A DNA stretch of 42,219 nt from an uncultured Actinomycetes bacterium (GCA_903930195.1 CAIYXH010000289.1:1-42219), one strand, 5' to 3'. Numbered from the stretch's first letter, positions 7,213-16,377 are shown. Notes: generated by a model not told the origin, from the sequence alone. Numbers and translations are program-made.

Positions 7213-9897
7213 CTAGCGCAACCGCGGCGGGCCCGGAGCCCGGTGCCAGCGCCGGAGGTGTGGGTTGAGCTTGTCGAAGCGCTGATAGCGCCGGACGCGC
7301 TCGTACCAGAAGGCGGTCGCATAGAGGTCGTAGCCGCGGGCCGTCCAGCGCTCGTCCGGGGGGGGGAGGGGGGGACGCCCGGCGGCCAGCGTCGGGTCGC
7401 GCAGCACCTCGAGGAGCGCGTGGGGGATGCGGACGTTGGACATCGGGTCGAGGATCTGCTCGCGGCCGTCGAGGATCGCCGTCAGGAGCGTGTGGGTATC
7501 GATCTGCTCGGGGCCGTGTCCCCGGGGGTGGCCTGCAGCCTCCATCGTCACCCACCAGACCGGGATGCCCTCGCGGCGCAGCAGCTCGCCGAGAGCCATC
7601 GCATACCCGGCGCAGAAGGCGTGACCGCCTGCGATCACCTCGAGCGGGTCGGGGCTCGTCGACGAGGTTGAGGGGTCGAGCCGCCGGTAGATCCAGTCCA
7701 TGGCCTCGTCGGCGCGATTGCTCTGGGAGACCGGCGCGGGCCGCTTCCAGGCCCGGATGAGCATCAGCCGATCGAGCGCCGGGGGATACGGCCCGAGCCC
7801 CAGCGTGCGGACGGTATCGACCTCGTCGAGCTCGACATCGCCGAATCCGGCCTCGGCGAGCCGGGCGCGGACATCTCCGGGCGCGGTTTTCCACGTATGG
7901 GCGGCGACCGTCGCCGAGGGGTTGCGTGCATCGGACGGGATACCCGCGACGACGACGCCGCCGTCGACCAGGACGCGGGCGAGCTCGCGCAGCGTCGTGT
8001 CGATGTGGTGCGCGCCGGCCAGCGCCGTCCCGGCGTCGACGCAGTCGAAGGCGCCGTCCGGGACGGCAAGCGCTCCGAGGTCACTGCCCGCGTCGAGCTC
8101 GGTCACGTGCATCCAGGGGAAACGCTCGGTGATCTGCGCGGCCGCCGGGTCGCCATCCAGGGAGAGCACGCGTTCGCGATCGAGTGGGATCAGCGCCTGG
8201 AGCCGCGCCGCCAGTGCCGTCGATTCCGCCACGGCCGGCCGGGGCGCAGCGTGCGCGTCTGTCGGGGTTCCACGGTCGAGCTCGGCGCGCGCGAGGCGTG
8301 CGGCCTCGGCGAGGGGCACGAGCTCGAAGCGTCCGTCTGCGACGAGCCGTCGGATGCCGGATTGGATCGCGCCGACCCGCAGGTCGCCCTTGGTGTGGCC
8401 GATCGCGACGGTGTAGTCGTGGCCGACACGATGCTCGGGCTCGGCGCGCACGAGCTTCCGGAGGAGCGGGCGCGGCACGAGCAGCTCGACGAGCGGCCCG
8501 GCCGCGCGCAGCGAGCGCGAGATTCGCGTGAGACGCTGCCGCTTGCGTGCCTGCCGTCGCAGCTGCGCGCTCGTCGGATGCGACGCATAGCGCCGGTCTG
8601 CGTCGGCGACGATGCGCTCGGCGAATCGCTCGCCCTCGTCGCCGTCGAGCATCAGGCGGACGCCGCCTCCGTCCGTGCGGATCGGCAGCTCGAGGATCCC
8701 GGTCTCCGCCGGCACCGCTTTCAGCTGCGGGTCGTACGGGCTCGCGTAGTACGGCGCCGCGTCCGACCAGGCGAGGCGGTAGTCGTAGCCGCGCTCGGCC
8801 GAGAGGCCGCCGGCGAAGACCGACGAGTCCACGTGGATGCCGTTCGTGACGAGCGCCGCGGCGAGGCGGAGGAACGGCTGCGCCTGGTAGGCGCCGGCCC
8901 GGAAGGTCTCGACCGCGTAGTCAGGGGCGACGGGGCGGACGGCGTCCTCGATCGCGGCCTTGCACCGTCCGATCAGCTCGGCGAGGTCACCGGGCCAGGC
9001 ATTCGCCTTCGCGTAGGCCGCATCCCACGTCCAGACGCCGTCGTCGTGGCGCGCACCCACCTCGGGGAGCCAGCTCGGATGGAGGTGGAGTCCGATCTCG
9101 TGGCCGTCGCGGATGGCGGAGCGCCACTGCTCTGCCATCCGGCCGGCGATGGCGGGCTCGTTCGCGCAGAGCCAGAGGTACTCGCCCATCTCGGCGAAGA
9201 GCGTGATCCGCGCCCCCTCCTCGCGGCAGGCGGCGAGGAGACGCTCTGCCGGCTCGAAGACGTCGAGCTGCCAGTCGATCGTCCGGCCTTCCGGGATGGG
9301 CTGCCAGGTCTCGTAGTCGAACGTGAGGGCGACGACCCGGCGTTTCCGTTCGACGAGGAGGGCAAGGTGGCCGCTCTCGAGGACGAGCTCCTCCCGGATC
9401 GCGAAGTCACGTCGCACCAGGTGGCGAAGCTCCTCGGCTTCGAGGTAGTCCCCGCCCGGACACCATGCGGCGAGCAGGGCGACGCCGTCGGCGGCGAGAT
9501 GGCCCGCGATCCACGCGAGGGTGCGGCGACGGCCGGGTTCCGGCAGGTAGTAGAGGACGTCGCTGCAGATGACCGCGTCGTACCGCGCCTCGTCCGGGAG
9601 CACCCGTGCCAGCTGGTCCACGGACCCGACGCGGAAGCACCCCTCGGGAAAGCGCGCCGACGCACGGGTGACTGCCTCGGCGCTGACGTCGACTCCTTCG
9701 AGGTGCGCGAATGTCTCGCGGAACCGGGCGAGGAACGCCCCCATGCCGCAGCCGGCGTCGAGGATCGTCCCTCGCGCCGCCGCGTGACGGAGCACCAACG
9801 CGACGTAGGCGTCGTAGCGTGCGTCGTCGGCGTCGCCGATGTGCCACGGATCCGCCTGTTCCGCGTAGATGCGGTCGAAGTCACGCCGGACGCGCAT
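7213..9897 (-). CDS. Four-domain fusion: methyltransferase, NodB-like deacetylase, degenerate methyltransferase, transglutaminase-like
   Basis: An 894-aa cytoplasmic protein without signal peptide or membrane helices. Domain 1 (about 1-185) is a SAM methyltransferase with ILDAGCGMGAFL. Domain 2 (about 186-545) is a polysaccharide-deacetylase fold: ALTFDYETW (D194), IGLHLHPSW (H271, H273) and TFRAGAY are the NodB-type motifs. Domain 3 (about 555-720) looks like a second methyltransferase with a degraded SAM loop (LSLDGDPAAA) but a good ARVLVDGGVVV strand. Domain 4 (about 728-894) is transglutaminase/papain-like: FCAGYAMAL (C762), THTLLTAI (H802) and LDPM (D817) give a plausible Cys-His-Asp triad. 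It overlaps the flippase gene by 17 nt. I know of no described protein with this order. A G9AG7 run lies near its 3' end. Confidence 0.85.
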   Translation of the reverse strand: MRVRRDFDRIYAEQADPWHIGDADDARYDAYVALVLRHAAARGTILDAGCGMGAFLARFRETFAHLEGVDVSAEAVTRASARFPEGCFRVGSVDQLARVLPDEARYDAVICSDVLYYLPEPGRRRTLAWIAGHLAADGVALLAAWCPGGDYLEAEELRHLVRRDFAIREELVLESGHLALLVERKRRVVALTFDYETWQPIPEGRTIDWQLDVFEPAERLLAACREEGARITLFAEMGEYLWLCANEPAIAGRMAEQWRSAIRDGHEIGLHLHPSWLPEVGARHDDGVWTWDAAYAKANAWPGDLAELIGRCKAAIEDAVRPVAPDYAVETFRAGAYQAQPFLRLAAALVTNGIHVDSSVFAGGLSAERGYDYRLAWSDAAPYYASPYDPQLKAVPAETGILELPIRTDGGGVRLMLDGDEGERFAERIVADADRRYASHPTSAQLRRQARKRQRLTRISRSLRAAGPLVELLVPRPLLRKLVRAEPEHRVGHDYTVAIGHTKGDLRVGAIQSGIRRLVADGRFELVPLAEAARLARAELDRGTPTDAHAAPRPAVAESTALAARLQALIPLDRERVLSLDGDPAAAQITERFPWMHVTELDAGSDLGALAVPDGAFDCVDAGTALAGAHHIDTTLRELARVLVDGGVVVAGIPSDARNPSATVAAHTWKTAPGDVRARLAEAGFGDVELDEVDTVRTLGLGPYPPALDRLMLIRAWKRPAPVSQSNRADEAMDWIYRRLDPSTSSTSPDPLEVIAGGHAFCAGYAMALGELLRREGIPVWWVTMEAAGHPRGHGPEQIDTHTLLTAILDGREQILDPMSNVRIPHALLEVLRDPTLAAGRPPLPPPDERWTARGYDLYATAFWYERVRRYQRFDKLNPHLRRWHRAPGPPRLR
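7358..7374. repeat. G-tract (G9-A-G7) inside the fusion gene
   Basis: Nine G, one A, seven G on the plus strand (C-runs in the coding sense), encoding the Pro-rich turn PPLPPPD around residue 845. Such a run can slip during replication or form a G-quadruplex. A one-base change would alter the last 45 or so residues. Confidence 0.85.
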
Positions 9898-11203
9898 CCG
9901 CCCTCCGCATGAAGTACACGAGCTGTGCCAGGGCGACGATCGCGTAACAGAGCAGCGACGCGAAGGCGGAGCCCGAGATGCCGAAGCGCGGCACGAACAG
10001 CAGGTTGAGGCCCACGTTCACGGCGAGCGCGACGGCCCAGATCCAGATTGCGAACGCCGGAAAGCCGCGCGCCGCGGCGAAGTTGGAGATGACGTTGTTC
10101 ACGCCGTAGAAGATCATCGCGATGGCGAGGAGCCCGAACGAGCGGGCGGCATGGCTGAAGTCGTGACCGAAGAGCAACGTGACGACGAGGTGGGAGGACG
10201 GCCAGATCGCGGCTGCGAGGACGCTCATGAAGATGAGCACCGCGCCGGCGACACGCAGGCTCGTCTGCCACTCCCGCGCGGGATCGTCCATGGTCGAGAG
10301 CCGAGGGAAGAGGATCGTGCCGACGACGGTGGGGACGACATAGAGCAGATCCGCGAGGCTCACGGCGATCGAGTACAGGCCGGCCTGGGTCGTGCCGAGG
10401 TCGTACCGGACGATGAAGATGTCCGACCGCAGGAGCAGGAAGGCGAACAGGGCGGCAAGGTAGGCGCGCGCGCCGTAGCGCATCGTCTGGAGGAACAGCG
10501 GCCGCGAGACCGTCGGTCGCGCGCCGAGCGCGCGCACCAGGCGCCGGTAGGCCCAGGCCGCCGCGACGACGCTCCCCGCCAGCGACGCCGCGAAGACGGA
10601 GGAGACGTCCGTCGCGTGCAGCAGCACCACCAGGCCGAGGAGGATCAGCCCGGGGAAACGGCTGCCGATCTCGATCAGGTTGTACGTCGCGATCTCGCGT
10701 AGGCCGATCAGGAGGTTTTGCAGCAAGAGGTAGGCGAGCCCGATCGGGACCGCCGCCACCGCGAGCACGAGCAGCGGGGTGCTGAGCTCGATGCGGCCCG
10801 AGAGCCCGAGCCCCAGCCCTGCCAGCGCGGCGAGCAGCGTGGCGCCACCCACGCCGACCGCGACCGAGTTGCCGATCAGCGGCCCGAGCAGCGTTCGGTC
10901 GCGCGAGACGAAGTAGGTGTTCGCTGCTTGGAGCCCGGCGTTCGCGAACGACACGCCCACCGCGCCGATCGCGCCGGCGACGGCGTACTGTCCGCGCCCC
11001 TCGGGTCCGAGGAGCCGCGCAACCACGATGGTTGTTGCGGAGCCCGCTGCGATCGTGACGACCCGCGTCCCGACCGTCTGACCGACCTTGCGGGAGAAGT
11101 CCGACGTCGTGATGGCGCCGAGCGTGGAGAGCTGCTGCGCCGAGAACCCGATGCGGCCGAGGGCCGAGCGACGGCCCGAGGCCTCGGGCTCAGGGGCTTT
11201 CAC
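9881..11203 (-). CDS. Wzx-type polysaccharide flippase (MATE/MOP family), copy 1
   Basis: A 440-aa polytopic protein of the oligosaccharide flippase family. It would translocate the lipid-linked repeat unit across the membrane. About 12-14 hydrophobic segments are visible. Family-like features are ARLLGPEGRGQYAVA near the first helices, YGARAYLAALFAFLLLRSD mid-protein, and GLYSIAVSLADLLYVVP. I place the start at GTG 11203, which overlaps the upstream oxidoreductase gene by 14 nt. A longer frame adds an Arg-rich stretch from the opposite coding context. Its 3' end overlaps the fusion gene by 17 nt. A second flippase is at 40398. Confidence 0.88.
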   Translation of the reverse strand: MKAPEPEASGRRSALGRIGFSAQQLSTLGAITTSDFSRKVGQTVGTRVVTIAAGSATTIVVARLLGPEGRGQYAVAGAIGAVGVSFANAGLQAANTYFVSRDRTLLGPLIGNSVAVGVGGATLLAALAGLGLGLSGRIELSTPLLVLAVAAVPIGLAYLLLQNLLIGLREIATYNLIEIGSRFPGLILLGLVVLLHATDVSSVFAASLAGSVVAAAWAYRRLVRALGARPTVSRPLFLQTMRYGARAYLAALFAFLLLRSDIFIVRYDLGTTQAGLYSIAVSLADLLYVVPTVVGTILFPRLSTMDDPAREWQTSLRVAGAVLIFMSVLAAAIWPSSHLVVTLLFGHDFSHAARSFGLLAIAMIFYGVNNVISNFAAARGFPAFAIWIWAVALAVNVGLNLLFVPRFGISGSAFASLLCYAIVALAQLVYFMRRADARPA

Positions 11204-13307
11204 GGAGCTGCGTCTCGGCGGCGAACGCGATGCGCATGGCGCGCGCCTGGCTCTCGAGCGAGATCGGCCACGGGCCGCCATCGCGCAGTGCCGCGGCGAG
11301 TGCCTCGAGCTCCTGGACGTGCCCCTTCTGCTGTGTGGCGCCCTTCCAGCCCTTTCCGCCTCCTGCGACGGAGACCGACTTGTAGTCGTCGAGGGTGATC
11401 ACCTTGCGCTCGGCGAACACGTCGAGTTGCTCCTTCGGGTGGTCGCGATGGCCGAGCGCGGCGTAGGTCAACGTGCAGACGGAGCCGTCGACGTAGCCGA
11501 CGGTGGCCACGAAGTTGTCGTTCGCGGCGAGCCGCGAGCCGTCCGGCTTGATTCCGCGCGCCGTAACCGACTCGACCTCGATGTCGCCGACGAGGGCGTC
11601 GAAGAGGTCGTAGATGTGACAGGCCTCGCCGATGTTGCGTCCGCCACCCTCGCGTCCGTGCACCCAGTGGTCGAGGGGGATGTACCCGGCGTTCATGCGG
11701 TAGCTCGCCACGATCGGCCCGGTTCGCCCGGTGAGCACCTCCTGGATGCTGCGCGCGGCGGGCGAGAAGCGGCGGTTGAAGCCGGTCATCAACAGCGGGC
11801 CGTCACGGTCCGCGTAGAAGGCCTCGATCGCGGCGAGCTCATCCTCGTTCAGCGCGAGCGGCTTCTCGACGAAGACGTTCTTGCCGGCTTCGAGCGCGTC
11901 GAGGACCTGGGTCGCGTGGAGGTCGTGCCGGGTGGAGATCAGGACGAGATCGATCTCCGGATCGGCGAGGATCTCGGCGTAGTCCGTCGACGCGTAGGCC
12001 GCCTCGACCCTGTCCGCGACAGCCTTGGCACTCGAGCCGGTCCGGCTCATCACGGCCCGGATCTGGAAGCGGTCGCGGAGCTTGAGCAGGTTCGGGACGT
12101 GCGATCCCTGGGCGAAGCCTCCGGCGCCGACGAGCGCGACGCGGATGACGCCCGGCTTCGGCCGGAGCTCGCGCAGGCGCACCGTGCGTGTCGCCGCCTC
12201 GGCTCGCTCCGGATAGGCAAGGAGGGCGAGCAGCGGCCGCTCCGGGCCCGTCAACGCGTCGTAGGCGGCCCCGGCCTCGTCGATCGGGTGGGTGGTGCGT
12301 GGCAGTGCGTCGAGCCGGATCCCGCCCGTCGCGAGGAGACGGAGGTACTCCGTCATGTTGCGATTCTCGGTCCAGCGGACGTAGCCGATGGGGTAGTCGT
12401 GCCCCTCGACCTCGTAGACTTCGTCATAGCGGCCCGGCCCGTACGAGGTCGAGATCAACACGTCGAGCTCTTTGGCGTAGATGTCGCCGCGCTGGAGGCC
12501 GAGGCCCACATCGCCGACGATCACGACGCGGCCCTTGCGCCTGCAGGCGCGCGCTGCGTCGTGAATCAGCTCGTCGGAGGACGTTGCCGCGGCCAGGATC
12601 ACCGCGTCGGCACCGTATCCGTCCGTCAGCGCGGTCACCCGTTCGGCGAAGTCGCCGCTCGCGTCCTCGGCGCCGGCTGCGACCGCCAGGGCCACCCGCG
12701 ACGGGTCGAGATCGGAGACGAGCACGCGGCAGCCGTTCGCGAGGAGCAACTGCGTCGTGAGCTGGCCCAGGATCCCGAGCCCGATCACGCCGATCGCCTC
12801 GCCGAGCGTCGGCGCGGTGCGGCGCACGCCCTGCAGCGCGATCGCGCCGAGCGTCACCGTCGCCGCGTCCTCGAGCGAGAGCTCGTCGGGGACGCGGACG
12901 ACGAGGTTGACCGGGACGTCGATCAGCTCGGCGTGGTTGGCGATCCCGGCACCGGCGCAGGCGACGCGCTGCCCGACCGCGAAGCCGTCGACCTCCTCGC
13001 CGACCGCGACGATCACACCGGCGGCCGAGTATCCGGTGGGCAGGCCTGCCGCGAGCTGGCCGCTGAAGCGCTTGTACGTCCGGACGAACCCCTCGTTCCG
13101 GGCGATGTCGAGCGCCTTCCGGGCATGTTCCGGCTGCTTCAGCGCCCGCCGGTAGAGGGGGAGCCCCGACATGGCGACGCTCGCGGACTCGGTGCCGGCG
13201 CTGACGCAGGACCACTCGACGCGGACAAGCACGTTCCGCGGGCTTGCGGGCGGCGCGGGCACTTCTTGCACCACCACGCCGCCTCCCTTGATCAGGACCT
13301 GCTTCAT
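11190..13307 (-). CDS. Two-domain oxidoreductase: zinc-type MDR dehydrogenase fused to Gfo/Idh/MocA
   Basis: A 705-aa cytoplasmic fusion. Residues 1 to about 365 form an MDR (alcohol-dehydrogenase-like) unit with nucleotide loop GLGILG (176-181). Residues from about 387 form a Gfo/Idh/MocA oxidoreductase with loop GAGGFA (394-399) and the conserved EKP (481-483). Such bi-domain oxidoreductases are known in polysaccharide loci, often near heparinase-like or AsnB genes, and probably carry out a redox step on a nucleotide-linked sugar. The ATG at 13307 overlaps the asnB stop by 4 nt (ATGA), showing translational coupling. The exact substrate is unknown. Confidence 0.9.
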   Translation of the reverse strand: MKQVLIKGGGVVVQEVPAPPASPRNVLVRVEWSCVSAGTESASVAMSGLPLYRRALKQPEHARKALDIARNEGFVRTYKRFSGQLAAGLPTGYSAAGVIVAVGEEVDGFAVGQRVACAGAGIANHAELIDVPVNLVVRVPDELSLEDAATVTLGAIALQGVRRTAPTLGEAIGVIGLGILGQLTTQLLLANGCRVLVSDLDPSRVALAVAAGAEDASGDFAERVTALTDGYGADAVILAAATSSDELIHDAARACRRKGRVVIVGDVGLGLQRGDIYAKELDVLISTSYGPGRYDEVYEVEGHDYPIGYVRWTENRNMTEYLRLLATGGIRLDALPRTTHPIDEAGAAYDALTGPERPLLALLAYPERAEAATRTVRLRELRPKPGVIRVALVGAGGFAQGSHVPNLLKLRDRFQIRAVMSRTGSSAKAVADRVEAAYASTDYAEILADPEIDLVLISTRHDLHATQVLDALEAGKNVFVEKPLALNEDELAAIEAFYADRDGPLLMTGFNRRFSPAARSIQEVLTGRTGPIVASYRMNAGYIPLDHWVHGREGGGRNIGEACHIYDLFDALVGDIEVESVTARGIKPDGSRLAANDNFVATVGYVDGSVCTLTYAALGHRDHPKEQLDVFAERKVITLDDYKSVSVAGGGKGWKGATQQKGHVQELEALAAALRDGGPWPISLESQARAMRIAFAAETQLRESP

Positions 13308-15199
13308 GCCACGAACTCCTTCCACCAGAGAGCGAAGTTGAGCAGGTACCAGGCGTCGCTGCTGCGCGAGTCGACGATCCGCATCACCTCGTCGCGGTCG
13401 AGGAAGTCCGTCTGATCGCAGAAGCTCGCGAGCTCGCGGCGCGCCTGGTCGCCGAGCCGGTCGAAGAACCACTCGTAGACCGGTACACCGAACCCCTGCT
13501 TCGGGCGGTCGATCAGCTCGTCGGGGATCACGCCGCGGACGGCCTTCTTGAGGATGTGCTTGAGGGTGCCGTTCCGGGTCTTCACGTCGGCCGGGATCGA
13601 CAGCGCGAGCTGGACGAATTCGTGATCGAGGAACGGCACGCGCCCCTCGAGGCCCACGCCCATCGACATCTTGTCGACGCGCATCAAGAGCAGCTCGGGG
13701 AGACGCAGGTTCAGGTCGATATAGCTCATCCAGTTGAGGTGCGACGTCTCCCAGGCGGCGTCCTCGAAGCGGGCGCGGATCGGTGCGAGCGCGTCCCAGG
13801 AGGTCAGGCCCGAGAGCTCGCGACGGAGGCGGGGCGAGAGCAGCCGCTGCTTCTGAGCCTCCGTGAAGGACTCGGCTCCGCCCCAGAAGATCGGCAGGCC
13901 GGCGCCACCGCGCCGCAGGTACTCCACCTCACGCCGCCGATCCTTGCCGGCCAGATGCGCGGCCCGGACCCCGGCGCGCTTGAGCGTGCGGGGGACGGGC
14001 AGGTCGTCGTAGCGCTGGAGCTGCAGCAGCGTCTTCCACGACGGGTAGCCCCAGAAGAGCTCGTCGGAGCCCTCTCCAACCTGGCAGACGGTGACGCCGT
14101 TGTCGCGGGCGAGCTTGGAGACGTAGTAGACGGGCACGCAGACCGGGTCGGCGATCGGCTCGTCCTGCAGCCGCACCATCGTCGGCAGGAAGTCGATGAG
14201 ATCGTCGGCCGAAAGCGTGCGCTCGTGGTGCTCGGCCCCGACGAGCTCTGCCATCTGCCGGGCGTAGCCGAACTCGTTCGTATACGAGCCGTACTCGCCC
14301 TCGTATCCGATCGAGAACGTCTTCACCGGCGTGCTCTCGCCCTCGGAGAAGAGCGCCGCGTTCGTCGACGAGTCGATGCCGCCCGAGAGGAAGACGCCGA
14401 CCGGGACATCGCTCACCTTGCGCAGCTCGACCGAGGTCCGCAGCTCGTCCAGCAGCCGCTCGGCGATCTCGTCGTCGGAGACCCCGACGAGCGGATCCGT
14501 GTGGTCCCAGACGTCCCACCAGCGCTGCTCGCGCACGTCGCCCGTCGCGCTGACCCGGAGCCAGGTCCCGCCGGGAAGCTTGCGGATGCCCTTGAACAGC
14601 GTCTGCGGTGCGGGCGTCGTGAGGAACGAGAGGTAGTGGTAGAAGGCGGTCTCGTCGACGGCGCGCTCTTGCTGCGGATCCGTGAGCAGCGCCTTGATCT
14701 CCGACGCGAACGTCAGGCGACCGTGGTGCACGCTCCAGTAGAGGGGCTTCACCCCGATCCGGTCGCGTGCCAGCCACAGCTCCCGCGTGCGTGCGTCCCA
14801 GATCGCAAGGCCGAACATGCCGCGGAAGCGGTCGAGGCAGTCGATGCCCCACTCCTCGAACGCGTGGACGATCACCTCGGTGTCCGAGTGGTCGGTGCGG
14901 AAGCGGTGGCGGCCGGTCTGCTCGAGCTCCTTCCGCACGGCGGCGTGGTTGTAGATCTCGCCGTTGAAGACGACCTGGACGGTGCCGTCCTCGTTGGGCA
15001 TCGGCTGCATCGCGTCGTCGGAGAGATCGATGATCGCGAGGCGCCTGAAGCCCAGCCCAACGGCCCCGTCGGCGGCAACCCAGGTGTCGCCTCCGTCAGG
15101 GCCGCGATGGACCATCGTCTCGCGCATCCGGGTGATGTACGAGGCGTCGATCCGAAATGCGCTGGTGTCGAACGAGAGGGCTCCGGCGATGCCGCACAT
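13304..15199 (-). CDS. asnB: AsnB-type glutamine-hydrolysing asparagine synthetase / amidotransferase
   Basis: A 631-aa class-II amidotransferase. Cys2 after the initiator Met (MCGIAGAL) is the glutaminase nucleophile, and FNGEIYNH completes the site. The synthetase half has the PP-loop SGGIDSS (272-278) for acyl-adenylate formation. AsnB paralogues inside glycan loci usually amidate a sugar uronic acid or other carboxylate rather than make asparagine. That role is inferred from context here. The ATG at 15199 shares one base with the wecB stop (TGATG), and the 3' end overlaps the oxidoreductase gene by 4 nt, so it sits fully inside the operon. Confidence 0.93.
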   Translation of the reverse strand: MCGIAGALSFDTSAFRIDASYITRMRETMVHRGPDGGDTWVAADGAVGLGFRRLAIIDLSDDAMQPMPNEDGTVQVVFNGEIYNHAAVRKELEQTGRHRFRTDHSDTEVIVHAFEEWGIDCLDRFRGMFGLAIWDARTRELWLARDRIGVKPLYWSVHHGRLTFASEIKALLTDPQQERAVDETAFYHYLSFLTTPAPQTLFKGIRKLPGGTWLRVSATGDVREQRWWDVWDHTDPLVGVSDDEIAERLLDELRTSVELRKVSDVPVGVFLSGGIDSSTNAALFSEGESTPVKTFSIGYEGEYGSYTNEFGYARQMAELVGAEHHERTLSADDLIDFLPTMVRLQDEPIADPVCVPVYYVSKLARDNGVTVCQVGEGSDELFWGYPSWKTLLQLQRYDDLPVPRTLKRAGVRAAHLAGKDRRREVEYLRRGGAGLPIFWGGAESFTEAQKQRLLSPRLRRELSGLTSWDALAPIRARFEDAAWETSHLNWMSYIDLNLRLPELLLMRVDKMSMGVGLEGRVPFLDHEFVQLALSIPADVKTRNGTLKHILKKAVRGVIPDELIDRPKQGFGVPVYEWFFDRLGDQARRELASFCDQTDFLDRDEVMRIVDSRSSDAWYLLNFALWWKEFVA

Positions 15200-16317
15200 C
15201 AGGGTGCGGATCCTACGGCCGTGCGCTGGCCGAGGAAGCCGACCAGCGCAGTCACGCAGCGGTCGGCGGCCTTCCCGTCCCACAGCGGGATCTCGACGGC
15301 GGGGCGGGGGTCGAGCAGCAGCTCGGGGATCGCCGCGATCCGTCGCGGATCCAGCCCGAGCAGACGGTTCGTGCCGAGCTCCGTCGTGATCGGTCGTTCC
15401 GTCGTCGCGCGCAACGTGAAGCACTGCACGCCGAGCGCCGACGTCTCCTCCTGCACGCCGCCGGAATCGGTCAGCACGAAGCGCGCTCCTGCTTCGAGTC
15501 CGAGGAACGCGAGGTAGCCGAGCGGCCCGGAAAGGCGTACGCCGCGCGTGGTGAGCAGCTCGGCGAGCCCCAGCGCCTCGAGGCGTGCGCGCGTCCGCGG
15601 GTGCACGGGGAAGACGAGCGGAGAGGTCACCGCGAGCTCGGCGAGAGCCTCGGCCGTCTCCCGGAGTAGCGCGTCGTCGTCGGTGAGGGCAGGACGGTGC
15701 AGGGTCACGAGGCCGTACCCGCCCTCCTCGACGCCGAAGCTCGCCCAGGGGCGCGCCGCGCGCGCGGGACCGACGTGGGTTGCGAGCGAGTCGATCATCG
15801 TGTTCCCGACGAGGACGACCTGGTCTCCGGCGATCCCCTCCCGCGCGAGGTTGTCGACCGCGCCCGCCGAGTGGACGAGGAGCAGGGCGCTCAGGTGATC
15901 CGTCACCTTGCGGTTGTGCTCTTCCGGCATCGTCTGGTCGAAGCTCCGTAGCCCGGCTTCGAGGTGGGCGACCGGCACGCCGAGCTTCACCGCCGCGAGG
16001 GCCGCAGCCAGCGTCGAGTTGACGTCGCCGGGCACGACGACCAGGTCGATCGTGCGCTCGCGCAGAACGGCCTCGACCCCGACGAGGGCGCGCGCGGTCT
16101 GCTCTGCATGCGACCCCGAGCCGACGCCGAGGAAGACGTCGGGTTTCGGCAGCCCGAGCTCCTGTAGGAAGATGTCGCTCATGTCGGCGTCGTAGTGCTG
16201 GCCCGTATGCACGAGCGTGACGTCGAGCGCCGGAGCCTGCGCGCGCAGCGCCGCGACGACCGGAGCTGCCTTCATGAAGTTGGGGCGTGCGCCCACGACA
16301 AAACACAGCCCCGCCAC
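15199..16317 (-). CDS. wecB: UDP-N-acetylglucosamine 2-epimerase (non-hydrolysing)
   Basis: A 372-aa enzyme interconverting UDP-GlcNAc and UDP-ManNAc in the cytoplasm. Family motifs are present: VVGARPNFMKAAP at the N-terminus, VHTGQHYD, VPGDVNST, LEAGLRS with PEEHNRK, and TDSGGVQEE. Length fits the family (about 370). The GTG start at 16317 is supported by a TAACAT box 6 nt upstream and by the position of the motif. It is the first gene of the nine-gene minus-strand operon and diverges from the GT2 at 16390 across 72 bp. No UDP-ManNAc dehydrogenase (wecC) is in the window, so the later fate of ManNAc is open. Confidence 0.93.
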   Translation of the reverse strand: MAGLCFVVGARPNFMKAAPVVAALRAQAPALDVTLVHTGQHYDADMSDIFLQELGLPKPDVFLGVGSGSHAEQTARALVGVEAVLRERTIDLVVVPGDVNSTLAAALAAVKLGVPVAHLEAGLRSFDQTMPEEHNRKVTDHLSALLLVHSAGAVDNLAREGIAGDQVVLVGNTMIDSLATHVGPARAARPWASFGVEEGGYGLVTLHRPALTDDDALLRETAEALAELAVTSPLVFPVHPRTRARLEALGLAELLTTRGVRLSGPLGYLAFLGLEAGARFVLTDSGGVQEETSALGVQCFTLRATTERPITTELGTNRLLGLDPRRIAAIPELLLDPRPAVEIPLWDGKAADRCVTALVGFLGQRTAVGSAP

Positions 16318-16323
16318 GGTGCG

Positions 16324-16329
16324 ATGTTA
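16324..16329 (-). promoter_or_regulatory. -10 box, wecB operon promoter (leaderless)
   Basis: TAACAT on the minus strand with 6 nt to the GTG at 16317. It drives the long wecB-to-HAD operon and faces a matching box for the opposite strand 48 nt away. Confidence 0.55.
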
Positions 16330-16377
16330 ACAGCGACCTTTCGGGCGGGCAGCCGGGGCCCCGACGGTCGCGCTGCC

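Noticed and set aside
7897..9912. Plus-strand open frame (671 codons) opposite the four-domain fusion
   Set aside because: No domain, no start signal, and a composition typical of antisense frames. The minus-strand product has several catalytic motifs.
11088..13415. Plus-strand open frame (775 codons) opposite the two-domain oxidoreductase
   Set aside because: Antisense shadow; the minus-strand protein has two clear nucleotide-binding loops and the EKP motif.
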